Assembly: GCA_963747405.1 (NCBI GenBank)
Contig: CAVVFG010000019.1
Coordinates: forward strand, 202,268-266,267
Length of the DNA stretch: 64,000 nucleotides
Direction of reading: 5' to 3'
Source: Fodinibacter sp963747405
Lineage (GTDB): Bacteria > Actinomycetota > Actinomycetes > Actinomycetales > Dermatophilaceae
Shown here piece by piece: positions 18,281-27,319 of this stretch (the first letter of the stretch is position 1; every line of letters starts with the position of its first letter). The position numbers and the translations under genes were made by a program. The notes below the pieces were generated by a model. It did not search any database and was not told the origin of the DNA. It was given only the letters and a program-made list of their open reading frames with translations.

Positions 18281-18299
18281 CCACCCGACCAACGGGTGG
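18281..18299 (+). promoter_or_regulatory. Leader hairpin upstream of the importer SBP gene
   Basis: A 7-bp perfect stem (CCACCCG/CGGGTGG) with a 5-base loop lies 28 bases before the start codon and about 13 bases before the AGGAGG ribosome site. It may set mRNA stability or translation of the SBP gene. There is no match to a riboswitch class I know. Confidence 0.35.
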
Positions 18300-18327
18300 C
18301 GACACCACTTAACGTAGGAGGACATCC

Positions 18328-19989
18328 ATGCGAGGAACCACTCGCACGGTCGCGGTTGCGGCTCTGTCCGCAGTTGCGCTGCTCGCCGCAGGTTGCGGCA
18401 GCGACGACAGCGGCGACACCGCGACCTCGGCAGCCGGCGGCAAGACGGGCGGCGAGATCACCGTTCGTGGGTGCAACCCGCAGAACCCGCTCGTCCCGAG
18501 CAACACCACCGAGACCTGTGGTGGCAACGTCATCGACGCTGTCTTCGCCAAGCTCGTCCACTACGACGCCGAGACGGCCAAGCCGACCAACGACATCGCG
18601 GAGTCGATCGAGACGACCGACAACCAGAACTTCACGGTCAAGCTGAAGCCGTACAAGTTCCACGACGGCACCGAGGTCACGGCCAACAGCTTCGTCGACG
18701 CCTGGAACTACGCCGCCTACGGCCCGAACGCCCAGAGCAGCGGCTACTTCATGGAGCCGATCGAGGGCTACGCCGACCTCCAGTGCGCCGGCACCACGAA
18801 CCCCGACGACCCGTGCGACGGCTACACCCCGAAGGCCAAGGAGATGTCCGGCCTGAAGGTCGTCGACGACAAGACCTTCACCATCAAGACCACCGAGAAG
18901 GTCTCGAACCTTCCCGTGCGCCTGGGCTACTCGGCCTTCTCGCCGCTGCCCGAGGTCTTCTTCAAGGAAGGTCCCGAGGCCTTCGGCGACAAGCCCGTCG
19001 GCAGCGGCCCCTACAAGCTCGACTCGTGGACCAAGGAGCAGGCCATCGTCCTGTCCAAGTTCGCGGACTACTCGGGTGACTTCGGCGGCAACGTCGACCA
19101 GGTCACCTTCAAGATCTACCAGGACCCCGACGCCGCCTACAACGACGTCATCGCCAACAACCTCGACGTCACCGACGAGATCCCGGCGAGCGCCCTGATC
19201 GACGACAAGTACAAGTCGGACCTGCCCGACCGCAACGCGCAGAAGGAGTCTGGTGTCATCCAGACGATCACCGCCGCGCCGGCCAAGGTCGACCCGAACT
19301 ACGCCGACCCGAAGGTCAAGCAGGCGATCTCGATGGCGATCGACCGCGACACCATCATCAAGCAGATCTTCAACGGCACCAAGGTCCCGGCCACCGGCTG
19401 GGTCTCCCCGGTCGTCGACGGCTACAAGCCCAACCAGTGCGGCGAGTACTGCCAGTACGACCCGGCCAAGGCCAAGGCGCTCCTCGCGGAGGCCGGCGGC
19501 TTCAAGGGTGACAAGATCACCCTCTCCTACAACGCCGACGCCGCTCACAAGGAGTGGACCGAGGCCACCTGCAACAGCATCAAGCAGGCGCTGGACGTCG
19601 ACTGCCAGGCCGTCGGAGTCGTCGACTTCGCGACCTTCCGCAGCCAGATCGCCGACCGCAAGATGAAGGGCCTGTTCCGCACCGGCTGGCAGATGGACTA
19701 CCCCTCGATCGAGAACTTCCTCGCCCCGATCTACAAGACCGGCGCGTCCTCGAACGACGGCGACTACTCCAACCCGGAGTTCGACAAGCTCCTCGTCGAG
19801 GCTGCGGCTGCCGTCGACCCGGCGGAGGCCAACGCCAAGTACCAGGAGGCCGAGGCGCTCCTGGCCAAGGACATGGCCTCCATCCCGATGTGGTACGGCA
19901 AGGCCACCATGGGCTGGTCCGACAAGGTCACCGGCGTGAAGATCACCGCCTTCGGGACGATCGACATCCCGTCGATCTCCATGAAGTGA
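18328..19989 (+). CDS. Peptide-type ABC transporter substrate-binding lipoprotein
   Basis: The 553-residue protein has a lipoprotein signal peptide ending in LLAAGC (acylated Cys about 23) and a family 5 solute-binding fold (DppA/OppA type). Typical blocks are the KPYKFHDGTEVTANSFVDAW region, VGSGPYKL and the late GWQMDYPS segment. It captures peptides or similar ligands outside the membrane and hands them to the permeases encoded next. A strong AGGAGG ribosome site and an mRNA hairpin after the stop suggest high expression. The coding sequence is Lys- and AAG-rich compared with its neighbours, a common bias in highly expressed genes. Confidence 0.95.
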   Translation: MRGTTRTVAVAALSAVALLAAGCGSDDSGDTATSAAGGKTGGEITVRGCNPQNPLVPSNTTETCGGNVIDAVFAKLVHYDAETAKPTNDIAESIETTDNQNFTVKLKPYKFHDGTEVTANSFVDAWNYAAYGPNAQSSGYFMEPIEGYADLQCAGTTNPDDPCDGYTPKAKEMSGLKVVDDKTFTIKTTEKVSNLPVRLGYSAFSPLPEVFFKEGPEAFGDKPVGSGPYKLDSWTKEQAIVLSKFADYSGDFGGNVDQVTFKIYQDPDAAYNDVIANNLDVTDEIPASALIDDKYKSDLPDRNAQKESGVIQTITAAPAKVDPNYADPKVKQAISMAIDRDTIIKQIFNGTKVPATGWVSPVVDGYKPNQCGEYCQYDPAKAKALLAEAGGFKGDKITLSYNADAAHKEWTEATCNSIKQALDVDCQAVGVVDFATFRSQIADRKMKGLFRTGWQMDYPSIENFLAPIYKTGASSNDGDYSNPEFDKLLVEAAAAVDPAEANAKYQEAEALLAKDMASIPMWYGKATMGWSDKVTGVKITAFGTIDIPSISMK

Positions 19990-20019
19990 GGTAGCTGAAC
20001 CACCAGGTTCACACCACGT

Positions 20020-20057
20020 GACGTCGGCCTGTCAGCGCCCGCTGGCAGGCCGACGTC
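20020..20057 (+). terminator. Intercistronic hairpin after the SBP gene
   Basis: A 17-bp stem with one G-U wobble (GACGTCGGCCTG... and complement) and a 4-base loop. It sits between the SBP gene and the first permease in the same direction. It probably acts as a partial terminator or 3'-end stabiliser that gives more SBP than membrane subunits. Confidence 0.7.
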
Positions 20058-20192
20058 CGTGCGGGGGCCCGAAACACCTCGGATGCCGGGACCGCAGGGT
20101 TGGGTGCCCGGGTCCAGTGGGCTAGGTTCATCCCGTTACGACACAGACGACGCCGTCCCACCGCAGTGACGGCCCGAGAACCAGGAGGTGAC

Positions 20193-21122
20193 GTGGGCAC
20201 CTACATCATCCGACGGTTGCTGCAGATGATCCCGGTGATCCTGGGCGCGACGTTCCTCATCTTCGCCATGGTCTTCGCCCTCCCCGGCGACCCCTTGGCC
20301 GGGAAGTGCGGAGAACGACCGTGCTCGCCGCAGTACGCCGCAGCGTTCCGTGAGAAGTACAACCTCAACGACCCGCTGCCGGTCCAGTACGGCAAGTACC
20401 TCGGGAACCTCGTGCGGGGTGACCTCGGCGAGACGTCCAACGGCATCAAGGTCTCCGAGCAGCTCAAGCTGCGCTACCCCGTCACCGCCAAGCTCGCCCT
20501 CATGGCGATCGTGTTCGAGTCGGTCCTCGGCATCATCGCCGGCGTGCTGACCGGCATGCGAAAAGGCGGCTTCCTCGACAACCTGGTCCTGGTCTCGACG
20601 ATCGTGGTCATCTCGATACCCACCTTCGTCATCGGTGGCCTCGCCCAGTACTTCCTGGGGGTCAAGCTCGGCCTGTTCCCGGTCACCGTCACCTCGCTCA
20701 ACCCCTCGTTCTACGAGCTGGCGCTACCCGCGATGGTGCTGGGCTCCATCTCGCTCGCCTACGTCACCCGGCTCACCCGCACCAACCTCAGCGAGAACCT
20801 GCGGGCCGACTACGTGCGCACCGCGGTCGCCAAGGGACTGACCCGACGCCGCGCGATCGGCCTGCACGCCATGCGCAACTCGCTGATCCCCGTCGTCACC
20901 TTCATCGGCTTCGACTTCGGCGCGCTTCTCAGCGGCGCCATCGTCACCGAGAGCATCTTCAACATCCCCGGCATCGGCAACTACATCTTCCGCTCGATCC
21001 GAGCGCGCGACGGTGCATCGGTGGTCGGGGCGGTGACCGTGCTCGTCATCGTCTACCTCTTCGCCAACCTGCTCGTGGACCTGCTCTACGGCCTGCTCGA
21101 CCCGAGGATCAGCCATGACTGA
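20193..21122 (+). CDS. Peptide-type ABC transporter permease (DppB-like)
   Basis: The 309-residue protein has six predicted membrane spans and the binding-protein-dependent transport motif region (EAA-like loop around RADYVRTAVAKGL). It starts VGTYIIRRLLQMIPV, the typical DppB N-terminus. The first external loop carries a CGERPCS pair of Cys. The GTG is fixed by a full AGGAGGTGAC ribosome site directly before it. Its stop overlaps the next permease start by 8 bases. Confidence 0.93.
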   Translation: MGTYIIRRLLQMIPVILGATFLIFAMVFALPGDPLAGKCGERPCSPQYAAAFREKYNLNDPLPVQYGKYLGNLVRGDLGETSNGIKVSEQLKLRYPVTAKLALMAIVFESVLGIIAGVLTGMRKGGFLDNLVLVSTIVVISIPTFVIGGLAQYFLGVKLGLFPVTVTSLNPSFYELALPAMVLGSISLAYVTRLTRTNLSENLRADYVRTAVAKGLTRRRAIGLHAMRNSLIPVVTFIGFDFGALLSGAIVTESIFNIPGIGNYIFRSIRARDGASVVGAVTVLVIVYLFANLLVDLLYGLLDPRISHD

Positions 21123-22047
21123 AATCGCATCCGTCGAAGAAGTCGACGCCACCGACAGCTACGAGGGTGGCGACGTCAACGAGGAACGCTCGCTGGCGTC
21201 GGACGCCTGGCAGTCGATGCGCCGCAACCCCCTGTTCTGGGTCTCGATCACCCTGATCACGGTGTTCGTGCTGATGGCGATCTGGCCGAGCCTGTTCACC
21301 AGCACCGACCCGAACGCCGCCATCCTGGCCAAGTCGCGGGAGCGGCCGAACGCCGACGCGTGGTTCGGGCGCGAGATCCAGGGCTACGACATCTACGCCC
21401 GCTGCGTGTACGGCGCCCGCGCGTCCATCCTCGTCGGTGTCCTGTGCACGCTCGGCACCGTCCTGATCGGCGGCACGATCGGCGTCATGTCCGGGTACTC
21501 GGGTGGCTGGGTCGACGCGCTGATGTCGCGCGTCGGGGACGTGTTCTTCGCGATCCCGCTGCTGCTCGGCGCGATCATCTTCCTCGTCTCCTTGCCCGAC
21601 CTGTTCAACAACAACTACTTCCTCATCGTCTTGAAGGTGGTCCTCGCGCTGGTCATCCTGGGCTGGCCGAGCCTGGCGCGACTCATGCGCAGCAGCGTCA
21701 TCCAGGTCAAACCCAACGACTACGTGCAGGCCGCCAGGGCTCTCGGGGCGAGCCCGAACCGCATCGTGCGCTCGCACGTGCTGCCGAACTCGCTGGCCCC
21801 GATGATCGTCGTCGCCACCATCAACCTGGGCGCCTACATCGCCGCGGAGGCGACCCTGTCCTTCCTGGGGATCGGCCTGCAGCCGCCGGCCATCTCCTGG
21901 GGCATCGACATCAGCCGGGCGATCGTCGGCCTGCGCACCACGCCGCACATGTTGTTCTTCCCCAGCCTCTTCCTCTCCCTCACGGTGCTGGCGTTCATCA
22001 TGCTCGGCGACGTGGTGCGCGACGCCCTCGACCCGAAGAACCGCTGA
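21115..22047 (+). CDS. Peptide-type ABC transporter permease (DppC-like)
   Basis: The 310-residue protein is the second membrane subunit. An acidic N-terminal tail (about 30 residues) precedes the first span; a DppC-type N-terminal domain (about 45-110, including GREIQGYD) is followed by five spans and the EAA loop PNDYVQAARALGAS that contacts the ATPases. It overlaps dppB by 8 bases, and the ATPase gene follows after 15 bases. It forms a heterodimeric channel with the preceding product. Confidence 0.93.
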   Translation: MTEIASVEEVDATDSYEGGDVNEERSLASDAWQSMRRNPLFWVSITLITVFVLMAIWPSLFTSTDPNAAILAKSRERPNADAWFGREIQGYDIYARCVYGARASILVGVLCTLGTVLIGGTIGVMSGYSGGWVDALMSRVGDVFFAIPLLLGAIIFLVSLPDLFNNNYFLIVLKVVLALVILGWPSLARLMRSSVIQVKPNDYVQAARALGASPNRIVRSHVLPNSLAPMIVVATINLGAYIAAEATLSFLGIGLQPPAISWGIDISRAIVGLRTTPHMLFFPSLFLSLTVLAFIMLGDVVRDALDPKNR

Positions 22048-22062
22048 CCCGACGGAGGAACG

Positions 22063-23109
22063 TTGACCACCCAGGACACCAAGCCCGCGTCCAAGGCCGC
22101 GGGCAGCCAGTACACCTACACCCCGCAGGACGGCCTGCTGCTCGAGGTCGACGACCTCTTCGTCGAGTTCCACACCCGTGACGGCGTGGCGACGGCGATC
22201 AACGGGGTGTCGTTCACGCTGCACCAGGGCGAGTCGCTCGCCATCCTCGGCGAGTCGGGCTCGGGCAAGTCCGTGACCGCGCAGGCCATCATGGGCATCC
22301 TCGACATGCCGCCCGCCGTCATTCCCGAGGGGCACATCCGCTACTGCGGCCAGGACCTGCTGTCCATGCCCAACGAGCAGCGCCGGCTCTCTCGCGGTCC
22401 GGAGATCTCGATGATCTTCCAGGACGCGCTGTCGTCGCTGAACCCGGTCTTCCCGGTCGGCTGGCAGATCGCCGAGATGTTCCGCACCCACCAGGGCATG
22501 AACAAGTCCGACGCCCTCGAGCAGGCCATCCGCCTGATGGAGCGGGTGTCGATCCCGGCGGCGCGCGAGCGCGTCAAGGCCTACCCGCACCAGTTCTCCG
22601 GAGGCATGCGTCAGCGCATCATGATCGCGATGGCCATCGCGCTCGACCCGGCGGTGCTCATCGCCGACGAGCCGACGACGGCACTCGACGTCACCGTGCA
22701 GGCGCAGATCATGGCGCTGCTGCAGGAGCTGCAGGAGGAACGCCAGATGGGGCTCATCCTGATCACGCACGACCTTGGCGTGGTCGCCGACGTCGCCGAC
22801 CGGATCGCGGTCATGTACGCGGGCCGGCTCGTCGAGACCGCCATGGTCCACGAGCTCTACGCCTCGCCCGCCCACCCCTACACCCGGGGGCTGCTCGAGT
22901 CGATCCCGCGCCTGGACCAGAAGGGGCAGACGCTCTCCGCGATCGGCGGCCTGCCGCCCAACCTGATGCGGATCCCACCGGGTTGTCCGTTCAACCCGCG
23001 CTGCCGGATGGCCCAAGAGGTGTGCCGCACCGACCGTCCCCCGCTGCGCGAGGTCATCCCCGACCGCTTCTCGGCCTGCCACTTCGCGGAGGAGGTCGTC
23101 AATGCCTGA
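22063..23109 (+). CDS. Peptide-type ABC transporter ATP-binding protein (DppD-like)
   Basis: The 348-residue ATPase has Walker A GESGSGKS, Q-loop MIFQDALSSLNP, signature SGGMRQR, Walker B VLIADEPTTALD and the switch His in LILITHDLG. The C-terminal oligopeptide/dipeptide extension includes the Cys cluster around GCPFNPRC and CH, which in relatives can hold an iron-sulfur cluster. The start is TTG with GGAGG 5 bases upstream, the only plausible start. It overlaps the second ATPase gene by 8 bases. Confidence 0.94.
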   Translation: MTTQDTKPASKAAGSQYTYTPQDGLLLEVDDLFVEFHTRDGVATAINGVSFTLHQGESLAILGESGSGKSVTAQAIMGILDMPPAVIPEGHIRYCGQDLLSMPNEQRRLSRGPEISMIFQDALSSLNPVFPVGWQIAEMFRTHQGMNKSDALEQAIRLMERVSIPAARERVKAYPHQFSGGMRQRIMIAMAIALDPAVLIADEPTTALDVTVQAQIMALLQELQEERQMGLILITHDLGVVADVADRIAVMYAGRLVETAMVHELYASPAHPYTRGLLESIPRLDQKGQTLSAIGGLPPNLMRIPPGCPFNPRCRMAQEVCRTDRPPLREVIPDRFSACHFAEEVVNA

Positions 23110-24307
23110 GGTCATTCTCAGCGCCCAGGATCTGGTCAAGCACTACCCGATCAAGAAGGGCGTGCTGCGCCGGACGGCGGGACAGGTCAAGGCCGTCGAC
23201 GGCGTCAGCTTCGACCTGCACAAGGGCGAGACGCTCGGCATCGTGGGCGAGTCCGGCTGCGGGAAGTCCACGCTGGGCCGGCTGCTCATGCGCCTCGAGG
23301 AGCCCACGGCCGGCAAGGTCATCTTCGAGGGGGCCGACTGGAGCTCGGCGTCGGGGCGGGACATGCGCCGCTTGCGCCGCGACATCCAGATCGTCTTCCA
23401 GGACCCGTACACCTCGCTCAACCCCCGGATGACGGTCGGCGACATCATCGGTGAGCCGTTCGAGATCCACAAGGACGTCGTGCCCAAGGGTGGGCGGCGC
23501 AGCCGGGTGCAGGAGCTGCTGGCCCTCGTCGGGCTCAACCCCGAGCACATCAACCGCTACCCCCACCAGTTCTCCGGCGGCCAGCGCCAGCGCATCGGCA
23601 TCGCCCGTGGCATCGCCTTGAACCCCAAGGTGCTGGTCTGTGACGAGCCGGTGTCCGCGCTCGACGTGTCGGTGCAGGCGCAGGTGGTCAACCTGATGGA
23701 GAAGCTGCAGGACGAGCTGGGCCTGGCGTACGTGTTCATCGCGCACGACCTGTCCGTCGTGCGGCACATCTCGGACCGGGTCGGCGTCATGTACCTCGGC
23801 CGGCTGGCCGAGCTGGGCACCGAGGACGAGGTCTACACCCGCCCGACGCACCCCTACACGCAGGCGCTGCTGTCCGCCGTGCCGGTGCCCGATCCGACGC
23901 TGCGCGGCAAGCGCGAGCAGATCGTGCTCGTGGGCGACGTCCCGTCGCCGGCCAACCCGCCCTCGGGATGCCGGTTCCACACCCGCTGCTGGAAGGCCCA
24001 GGACGTCTGCTCACAGGAGGAGCCGCAGCTCGAGCTGCGCTCGGACGGCGAGTCCGATCACCTGTCGGCCTGCCACTTCGCCGAGCCGCGCGCCATCGTC
24101 GAGACCCGCGACGTGTCCGGCCTCGCGCCGGACTCGCGGTTCGTCGACAGCAGCGTGCGTGACGACGCCATCGCGGCCGACGACCCGGCCGACCTCCAGC
24201 AGATGGCCGACCGGTCGCGCCGGCTGCGTGGCGACGAGGGCGACGCCCCCCAGGAGACGACCCGGCTGATCGACGAGCAGCCCGGGGACCACCGCTCGAA
24301 CGGCTGA
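23102..24307 (+). CDS. Peptide-type ABC transporter ATP-binding protein (DppF-like)
   Basis: The 401-residue ATPase has Walker A GESGCGKST, FQDPYTSLNP, signature SGGQRQR, Walker B VLVCDEPVSALD and HDLSVV. The C-terminal zone repeats the Cys pattern (GCRFHTRCWKAQDVC, CHFAE). After this it carries an unusual tail of about 65 residues, acidic and Arg-rich, not part of the ABC fold; most DppF proteins end about 50-70 residues sooner. It completes the five-gene importer and ends just before a large inverted repeat. Confidence 0.93.
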   Translation: MPEVILSAQDLVKHYPIKKGVLRRTAGQVKAVDGVSFDLHKGETLGIVGESGCGKSTLGRLLMRLEEPTAGKVIFEGADWSSASGRDMRRLRRDIQIVFQDPYTSLNPRMTVGDIIGEPFEIHKDVVPKGGRRSRVQELLALVGLNPEHINRYPHQFSGGQRQRIGIARGIALNPKVLVCDEPVSALDVSVQAQVVNLMEKLQDELGLAYVFIAHDLSVVRHISDRVGVMYLGRLAELGTEDEVYTRPTHPYTQALLSAVPVPDPTLRGKREQIVLVGDVPSPANPPSGCRFHTRCWKAQDVCSQEEPQLELRSDGESDHLSACHFAEPRAIVETRDVSGLAPDSRFVDSSVRDDAIAADDPADLQQMADRSRRLRGDEGDAPQETTRLIDEQPGDHRSNG

Positions 24308-24324
24308 CCGACCTCAACTCGACC

Positions 24325-24389
24325 GATTGCGGAGAATCCACCCTCCCAGCGCACCCGCGCGCAGCCCGCAGGGTGGATTCTCCGCAATC
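24325..24389. repeat. 20-bp perfect inverted repeat, probable bidirectional terminator
   Basis: Arms GATTGCGGAGAATCCACCCT and its exact complement flank a 25-base GC-rich loop. It lies between the convergent importer operon and rsgA, and its right arm contains the rsgA stop codon. The arms are less GC-rich than the surroundings. A 21-base stretch at 62776-62796 matches one arm at 17 positions. It could be a bidirectional terminator or a dispersed palindromic element. Confidence 0.8.
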
Positions 24390-25413
24390 AGTCGTCGGTG
24401 GCCGGGGTGCGGGCGCGCAGGAGGCGGCGCAGCGAGTCCAGCCGCGAGGGGCCGGCCGGGCCGGCGGCGCCGCCGGCCACGAACTCGTCGAGCGCGCACT
24501 CCTCCTCGGCATGCGTGCAGCCGCGCGGGCACTGCTGCGTGCCCGGCTCGAGGTCGGGGAAGTGCTGGATGATCCGCGCCGGGTCGACGTGCGCCAGACC
24601 GAAGGAGCGGATGCCGGGGGTGTCGATGATCCAGCCGTCGTCGTCGGGCAGCGCGAGCGCCACGGCGGAGGACGAGGTGTGCCGGCCGCGACCGGTGACG
24701 TCGTTGACGACGCCGGTGGCCCGCAGGGCCAGCGGGACGAGGGCGTTGACCAGCGTGCTCTTGCCGACCCCGGAGTGGCCGACGAGCACGCTGACCCGCC
24801 CCGAGAGCGCCTCGCGCAGGGCGTCGAGGCCGTCGGTGCTGCCGTCGTGCCGCGCGGTGACGAGGTGGCGCACCGAGAGAGCGGCGTACTGCTCGAGGAA
24901 GGGGCCGGGGTCGGTGAGGTCGGCCTTGGTGAGCACCAGCAACGGCTCCATGCCGGCGTCGTAGGCGGCGACCAGGCAGCGGTCGATGAGCCGGGGCCGC
25001 GGCTCGGGGTTGGCCAGGGCCGAGACCACCACGAGCTGGTCGGCGTTGGCCACCAGCACCCGCTCGACCGGGTCGGTGTCGTCGGCGGTTCGACGCAGCA
25101 CCGTGTCCCGAGGCGCCACGCGCACGATGCGGGCCAGGCTGCCGTCGGCGCCGGTGGTGTCGCCGACGAGGAAGACGGCGTCGCCCACGACGATGCCCTT
25201 GCGGCCGAGCTCGCGCGCCCTCATCGCGATGACGACGTGCCGGTCGGGGCCGTCACCGACCAGAGTGGTGTAGCGGCCCCGGTCGACACCCGTGACCCGC
25301 CCGGGGACGGCATCCTGGTGCGCTGGGCGGTCCTTGCTGCGTGGTCGAGTTCCCCTGCGGTTGGGGCGGATTCGCACGTCGGACTCGTCGTACGTGCCCG
25401 CCGCTCGTGCCAT
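24388..25413 (-). CDS. rsgA: Ribosome small subunit-dependent GTPase RsgA
   Basis: RsgA checks late 30S assembly. The 341 residues show a basic N-terminus, an OB-fold (about 40-110) and a circularly permuted GTPase domain in the order VLTKADL (G4), GHSGVGKSTL (G1), then DTPGIRSFGL (G3), ending with a zinc site in CPRGCTHAEEEC. The ATG is fixed by the 1-base TGATG overlap with aroA; the frame upstream is aroA shadow. Pairing of aroA with rsgA is common in Actinobacteria. Confidence 0.95.
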   Translation of the reverse strand: MARAAGTYDESDVRIRPNRRGTRPRSKDRPAHQDAVPGRVTGVDRGRYTTLVGDGPDRHVVIAMRARELGRKGIVVGDAVFLVGDTTGADGSLARIVRVAPRDTVLRRTADDTDPVERVLVANADQLVVVSALANPEPRPRLIDRCLVAAYDAGMEPLLVLTKADLTDPGPFLEQYAALSVRHLVTARHDGSTDGLDALREALSGRVSVLVGHSGVGKSTLVNALVPLALRATGVVNDVTGRGRHTSSSAVALALPDDDGWIIDTPGIRSFGLAHVDPARIIQHFPDLEPGTQQCPRGCTHAEEECALDEFVAGGAAGPAGPSRLDSLRRLLRARTPATDD

Positions 25414-26705
25414 CAGGCGCCCGCCGCGACCCGGTCGCCGAGCATGTGGTCCCACAGCTGGGTGAACTCCGGCATCGTCTTGGCGACGGTGCCGACGTCC
25501 TCGACCACGAGCCCGGGCAGCACCAGCCCGAGCACCGCGGCAGCCATGACCAGGCGGTGGTCGGCGTAGGTGTGGAAGGTGCCGCCGTGCAGCGGCCGGG
25601 GCCGGATGCGCAGCCCGTCGTCGGTCTCGTCGACCCCGGCGCCGAGCCCGGTGAGCTCGGTGCGCAGGGCGGCGAGGCGGTCGGTCTCGTGCCCGCGGAT
25701 GTGTGCCACGCCGCGGATGACGCTCGGTGAGTCGGCCAGCGCGCACAGGGCGGCGACCACCGGGGTCAGCTCGCTGGAGCCGTGCAGGTCGACGTCGACG
25801 CCGCAGATGCCACCGCCACCGGCGACGGTGAGCCCCGCCCGGTCGAGCACGACCTCGGCGCCCATCATGTCGAGCACCTCTCGGATGAAGTCGCCACCCT
25901 GCGTCGTGTACTGCGGCCAGTGCGGGACCTGCACCCGCCCGTTGGTGACCAGAGCAGCGGCGAGGAACTGCGCCGCGTTGGACAGGTCGGGCTCGACCTG
26001 CACGTCGAGGGCGTTGACCTCGCTCGGCTCGACCCGCCAGGTGTGGGCGTCACCGTCGTCGACCACCACCCCGGCGTCGCGCAGCGTCTCGACGGTCATC
26101 TCGATGTGCGGCAGGCTGGGCACCGCCTTGCCCTCGTGGTGCACCGTGACGCCTTCGTCGTAGCGGGCACCGGAGAGCAGGAGCCCCGAGATGAACTGTG
26201 AGGACGCGGAGGCGTCGAGGGTGACGACCCCGCCACGGACCGCGCCCCGGCCGTGCACGGTGAACGGCAGGCTGCCGCGGCCGTCGTCGTCGACCGCGGC
26301 CCCGAGGGAGCGCAGGGCGCCCAGCATCGGCGCCATGGGGCGCAGCCGGGCGTGCGGGTCGCCGTCGAAGCGCACGGCGCCGTCGGCCAGCCCGGCCACC
26401 GGCGGCAGGAAGCGCATGACGTTGCCGGCCAGCCCGCAGTCGACGGTGCCGCCGCCGAGCAGCGGTCGGGGGGTGACGATCCAGTCACCGCCCTCGAGGT
26501 CCTCGACCTCGACTCCGAGGGTGCGCAGCGCCGCGACCATCAGCAGGGTGTCGCGCGACCGGAGCGGAGAACGCAGCCGGGACACGTCGGTCGCCAAGGC
26601 GGCGAGCACGAGGTAGCGGTTGGTGAGCGACTTGCTGCCCGGCAGGACGACGCGCGCGTCGACCGGCCCGTGAGCGGTGGGAGCGGTCCAGTCAGCCGAT
26701 GGCAT
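25413..26705 (-). CDS. aroA: 3-phosphoshikimate 1-carboxyvinyltransferase (EPSP synthase)
   Basis: AroA joins shikimate 3-phosphate and phosphoenolpyruvate in the aromatic amino acid pathway. The 430 residues include LPGSKSLTNR (residues 21-30, Lys25) and YADHRLVMA near the end. The PEP-binding loop reads GLAGNVMRFLPP (91-102) where E. coli has a GNAGTAMR loop, so Asn94 and Thr97 of E. coli correspond to Leu and Asn here; the Gly and Arg are kept. The first 14 bases lie within the end of the doxX-type gene. It is the middle gene of a doxX-aroA-rsgA operon. Confidence 0.95.
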   Translation of the reverse strand: MPSADWTAPTAHGPVDARVVLPGSKSLTNRYLVLAALATDVSRLRSPLRSRDTLLMVAALRTLGVEVEDLEGGDWIVTPRPLLGGGTVDCGLAGNVMRFLPPVAGLADGAVRFDGDPHARLRPMAPMLGALRSLGAAVDDDGRGSLPFTVHGRGAVRGGVVTLDASASSQFISGLLLSGARYDEGVTVHHEGKAVPSLPHIEMTVETLRDAGVVVDDGDAHTWRVEPSEVNALDVQVEPDLSNAAQFLAAALVTNGRVQVPHWPQYTTQGGDFIREVLDMMGAEVVLDRAGLTVAGGGGICGVDVDLHGSSELTPVVAALCALADSPSVIRGVAHIRGHETDRLAALRTELTGLGAGVDETDDGLRIRPRPLHGGTFHTYADHRLVMAAAVLGLVLPGLVVEDVGTVAKTMPEFTQLWDHMLGDRVAAGA

Positions 26706-27234
26706 GCTGCGCCTGGACCGCCTTCAGCTTGGCCTCGCGGGCGGCGGCGTGCGCGAGGTGCTTCGCCTCGCGCCTGGTCTGGCGGGCGGTGCGCTGCGCG
26801 CTGTCGCCCACCATGTGGGCGCGGTAGGCCAGCCCGGGCTTGCCCTCGGTGTCGACGGCCGCGAGGAGCAGCCCGCCGAGCAGGCCGAGGTTCTTGAGGA
26901 ACTGGGTGCGCTGGCGGGCCCGGGCCTCGGGGTCCTGCTCCGCCCAGTAGGCGTGCGCGGCAACCGTGGTGGGCACCAGCGTGGCGGCGAGCACCATGGA
27001 GGCGATGCGGGGAAGGCGCCCCATGGCCAGCAGCGACCCGGCCCCCACCATCGCCGCGCCGTTGGCGCGCACCAGCAGCTCGGGGTCGTCGGGCAGGCCG
27101 AGCACCGGACCCACCTTCTCGAAGAGCGGCGCAGCGGTGTCGGTCTTGCGACTCGGGTGCTTGAGCTGGTCGAGGCCGCCGACGACGAACATCGCGGCGA
27201 GCATGGGGCGGGCGACGCGTCGCACCAAGGTCAT
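26692..27234 (-). CDS. DoxX family membrane protein
   Basis: The 180-residue protein has four hydrophobic segments, the typical start RRVARPMLAAMFVVGGLDQLKHP, and an Ala/Lys/Arg-rich charged C-terminus of about 40 residues. DoxX proteins are small inner-membrane proteins linked in some Actinobacteria to an oxidoreductase complex with SodA and SseA; nothing here shows that association. It overlaps the aroA start by 14 bases and leads the operon. Confidence 0.88.
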   Translation of the reverse strand: MTLVRRVARPMLAAMFVVGGLDQLKHPSRKTDTAAPLFEKVGPVLGLPDDPELLVRANGAAMVGAGSLLAMGRLPRIASMVLAATLVPTTVAAHAYWAEQDPEARARQRTQFLKNLGLLGGLLLAAVDTEGKPGLAYRAHMVGDSAQRTARQTRREAKHLAHAAAREAKLKAVQAQHAIG

Positions 27235-27319
27235 GGGGTTCCTCCCGGTCAGTTCCTACTGGTCCGATCTGAAGTCCCTACGGTAGTTCCTCTCCGCCCC
27301 GGTCAGTAGCCTGACGCCC

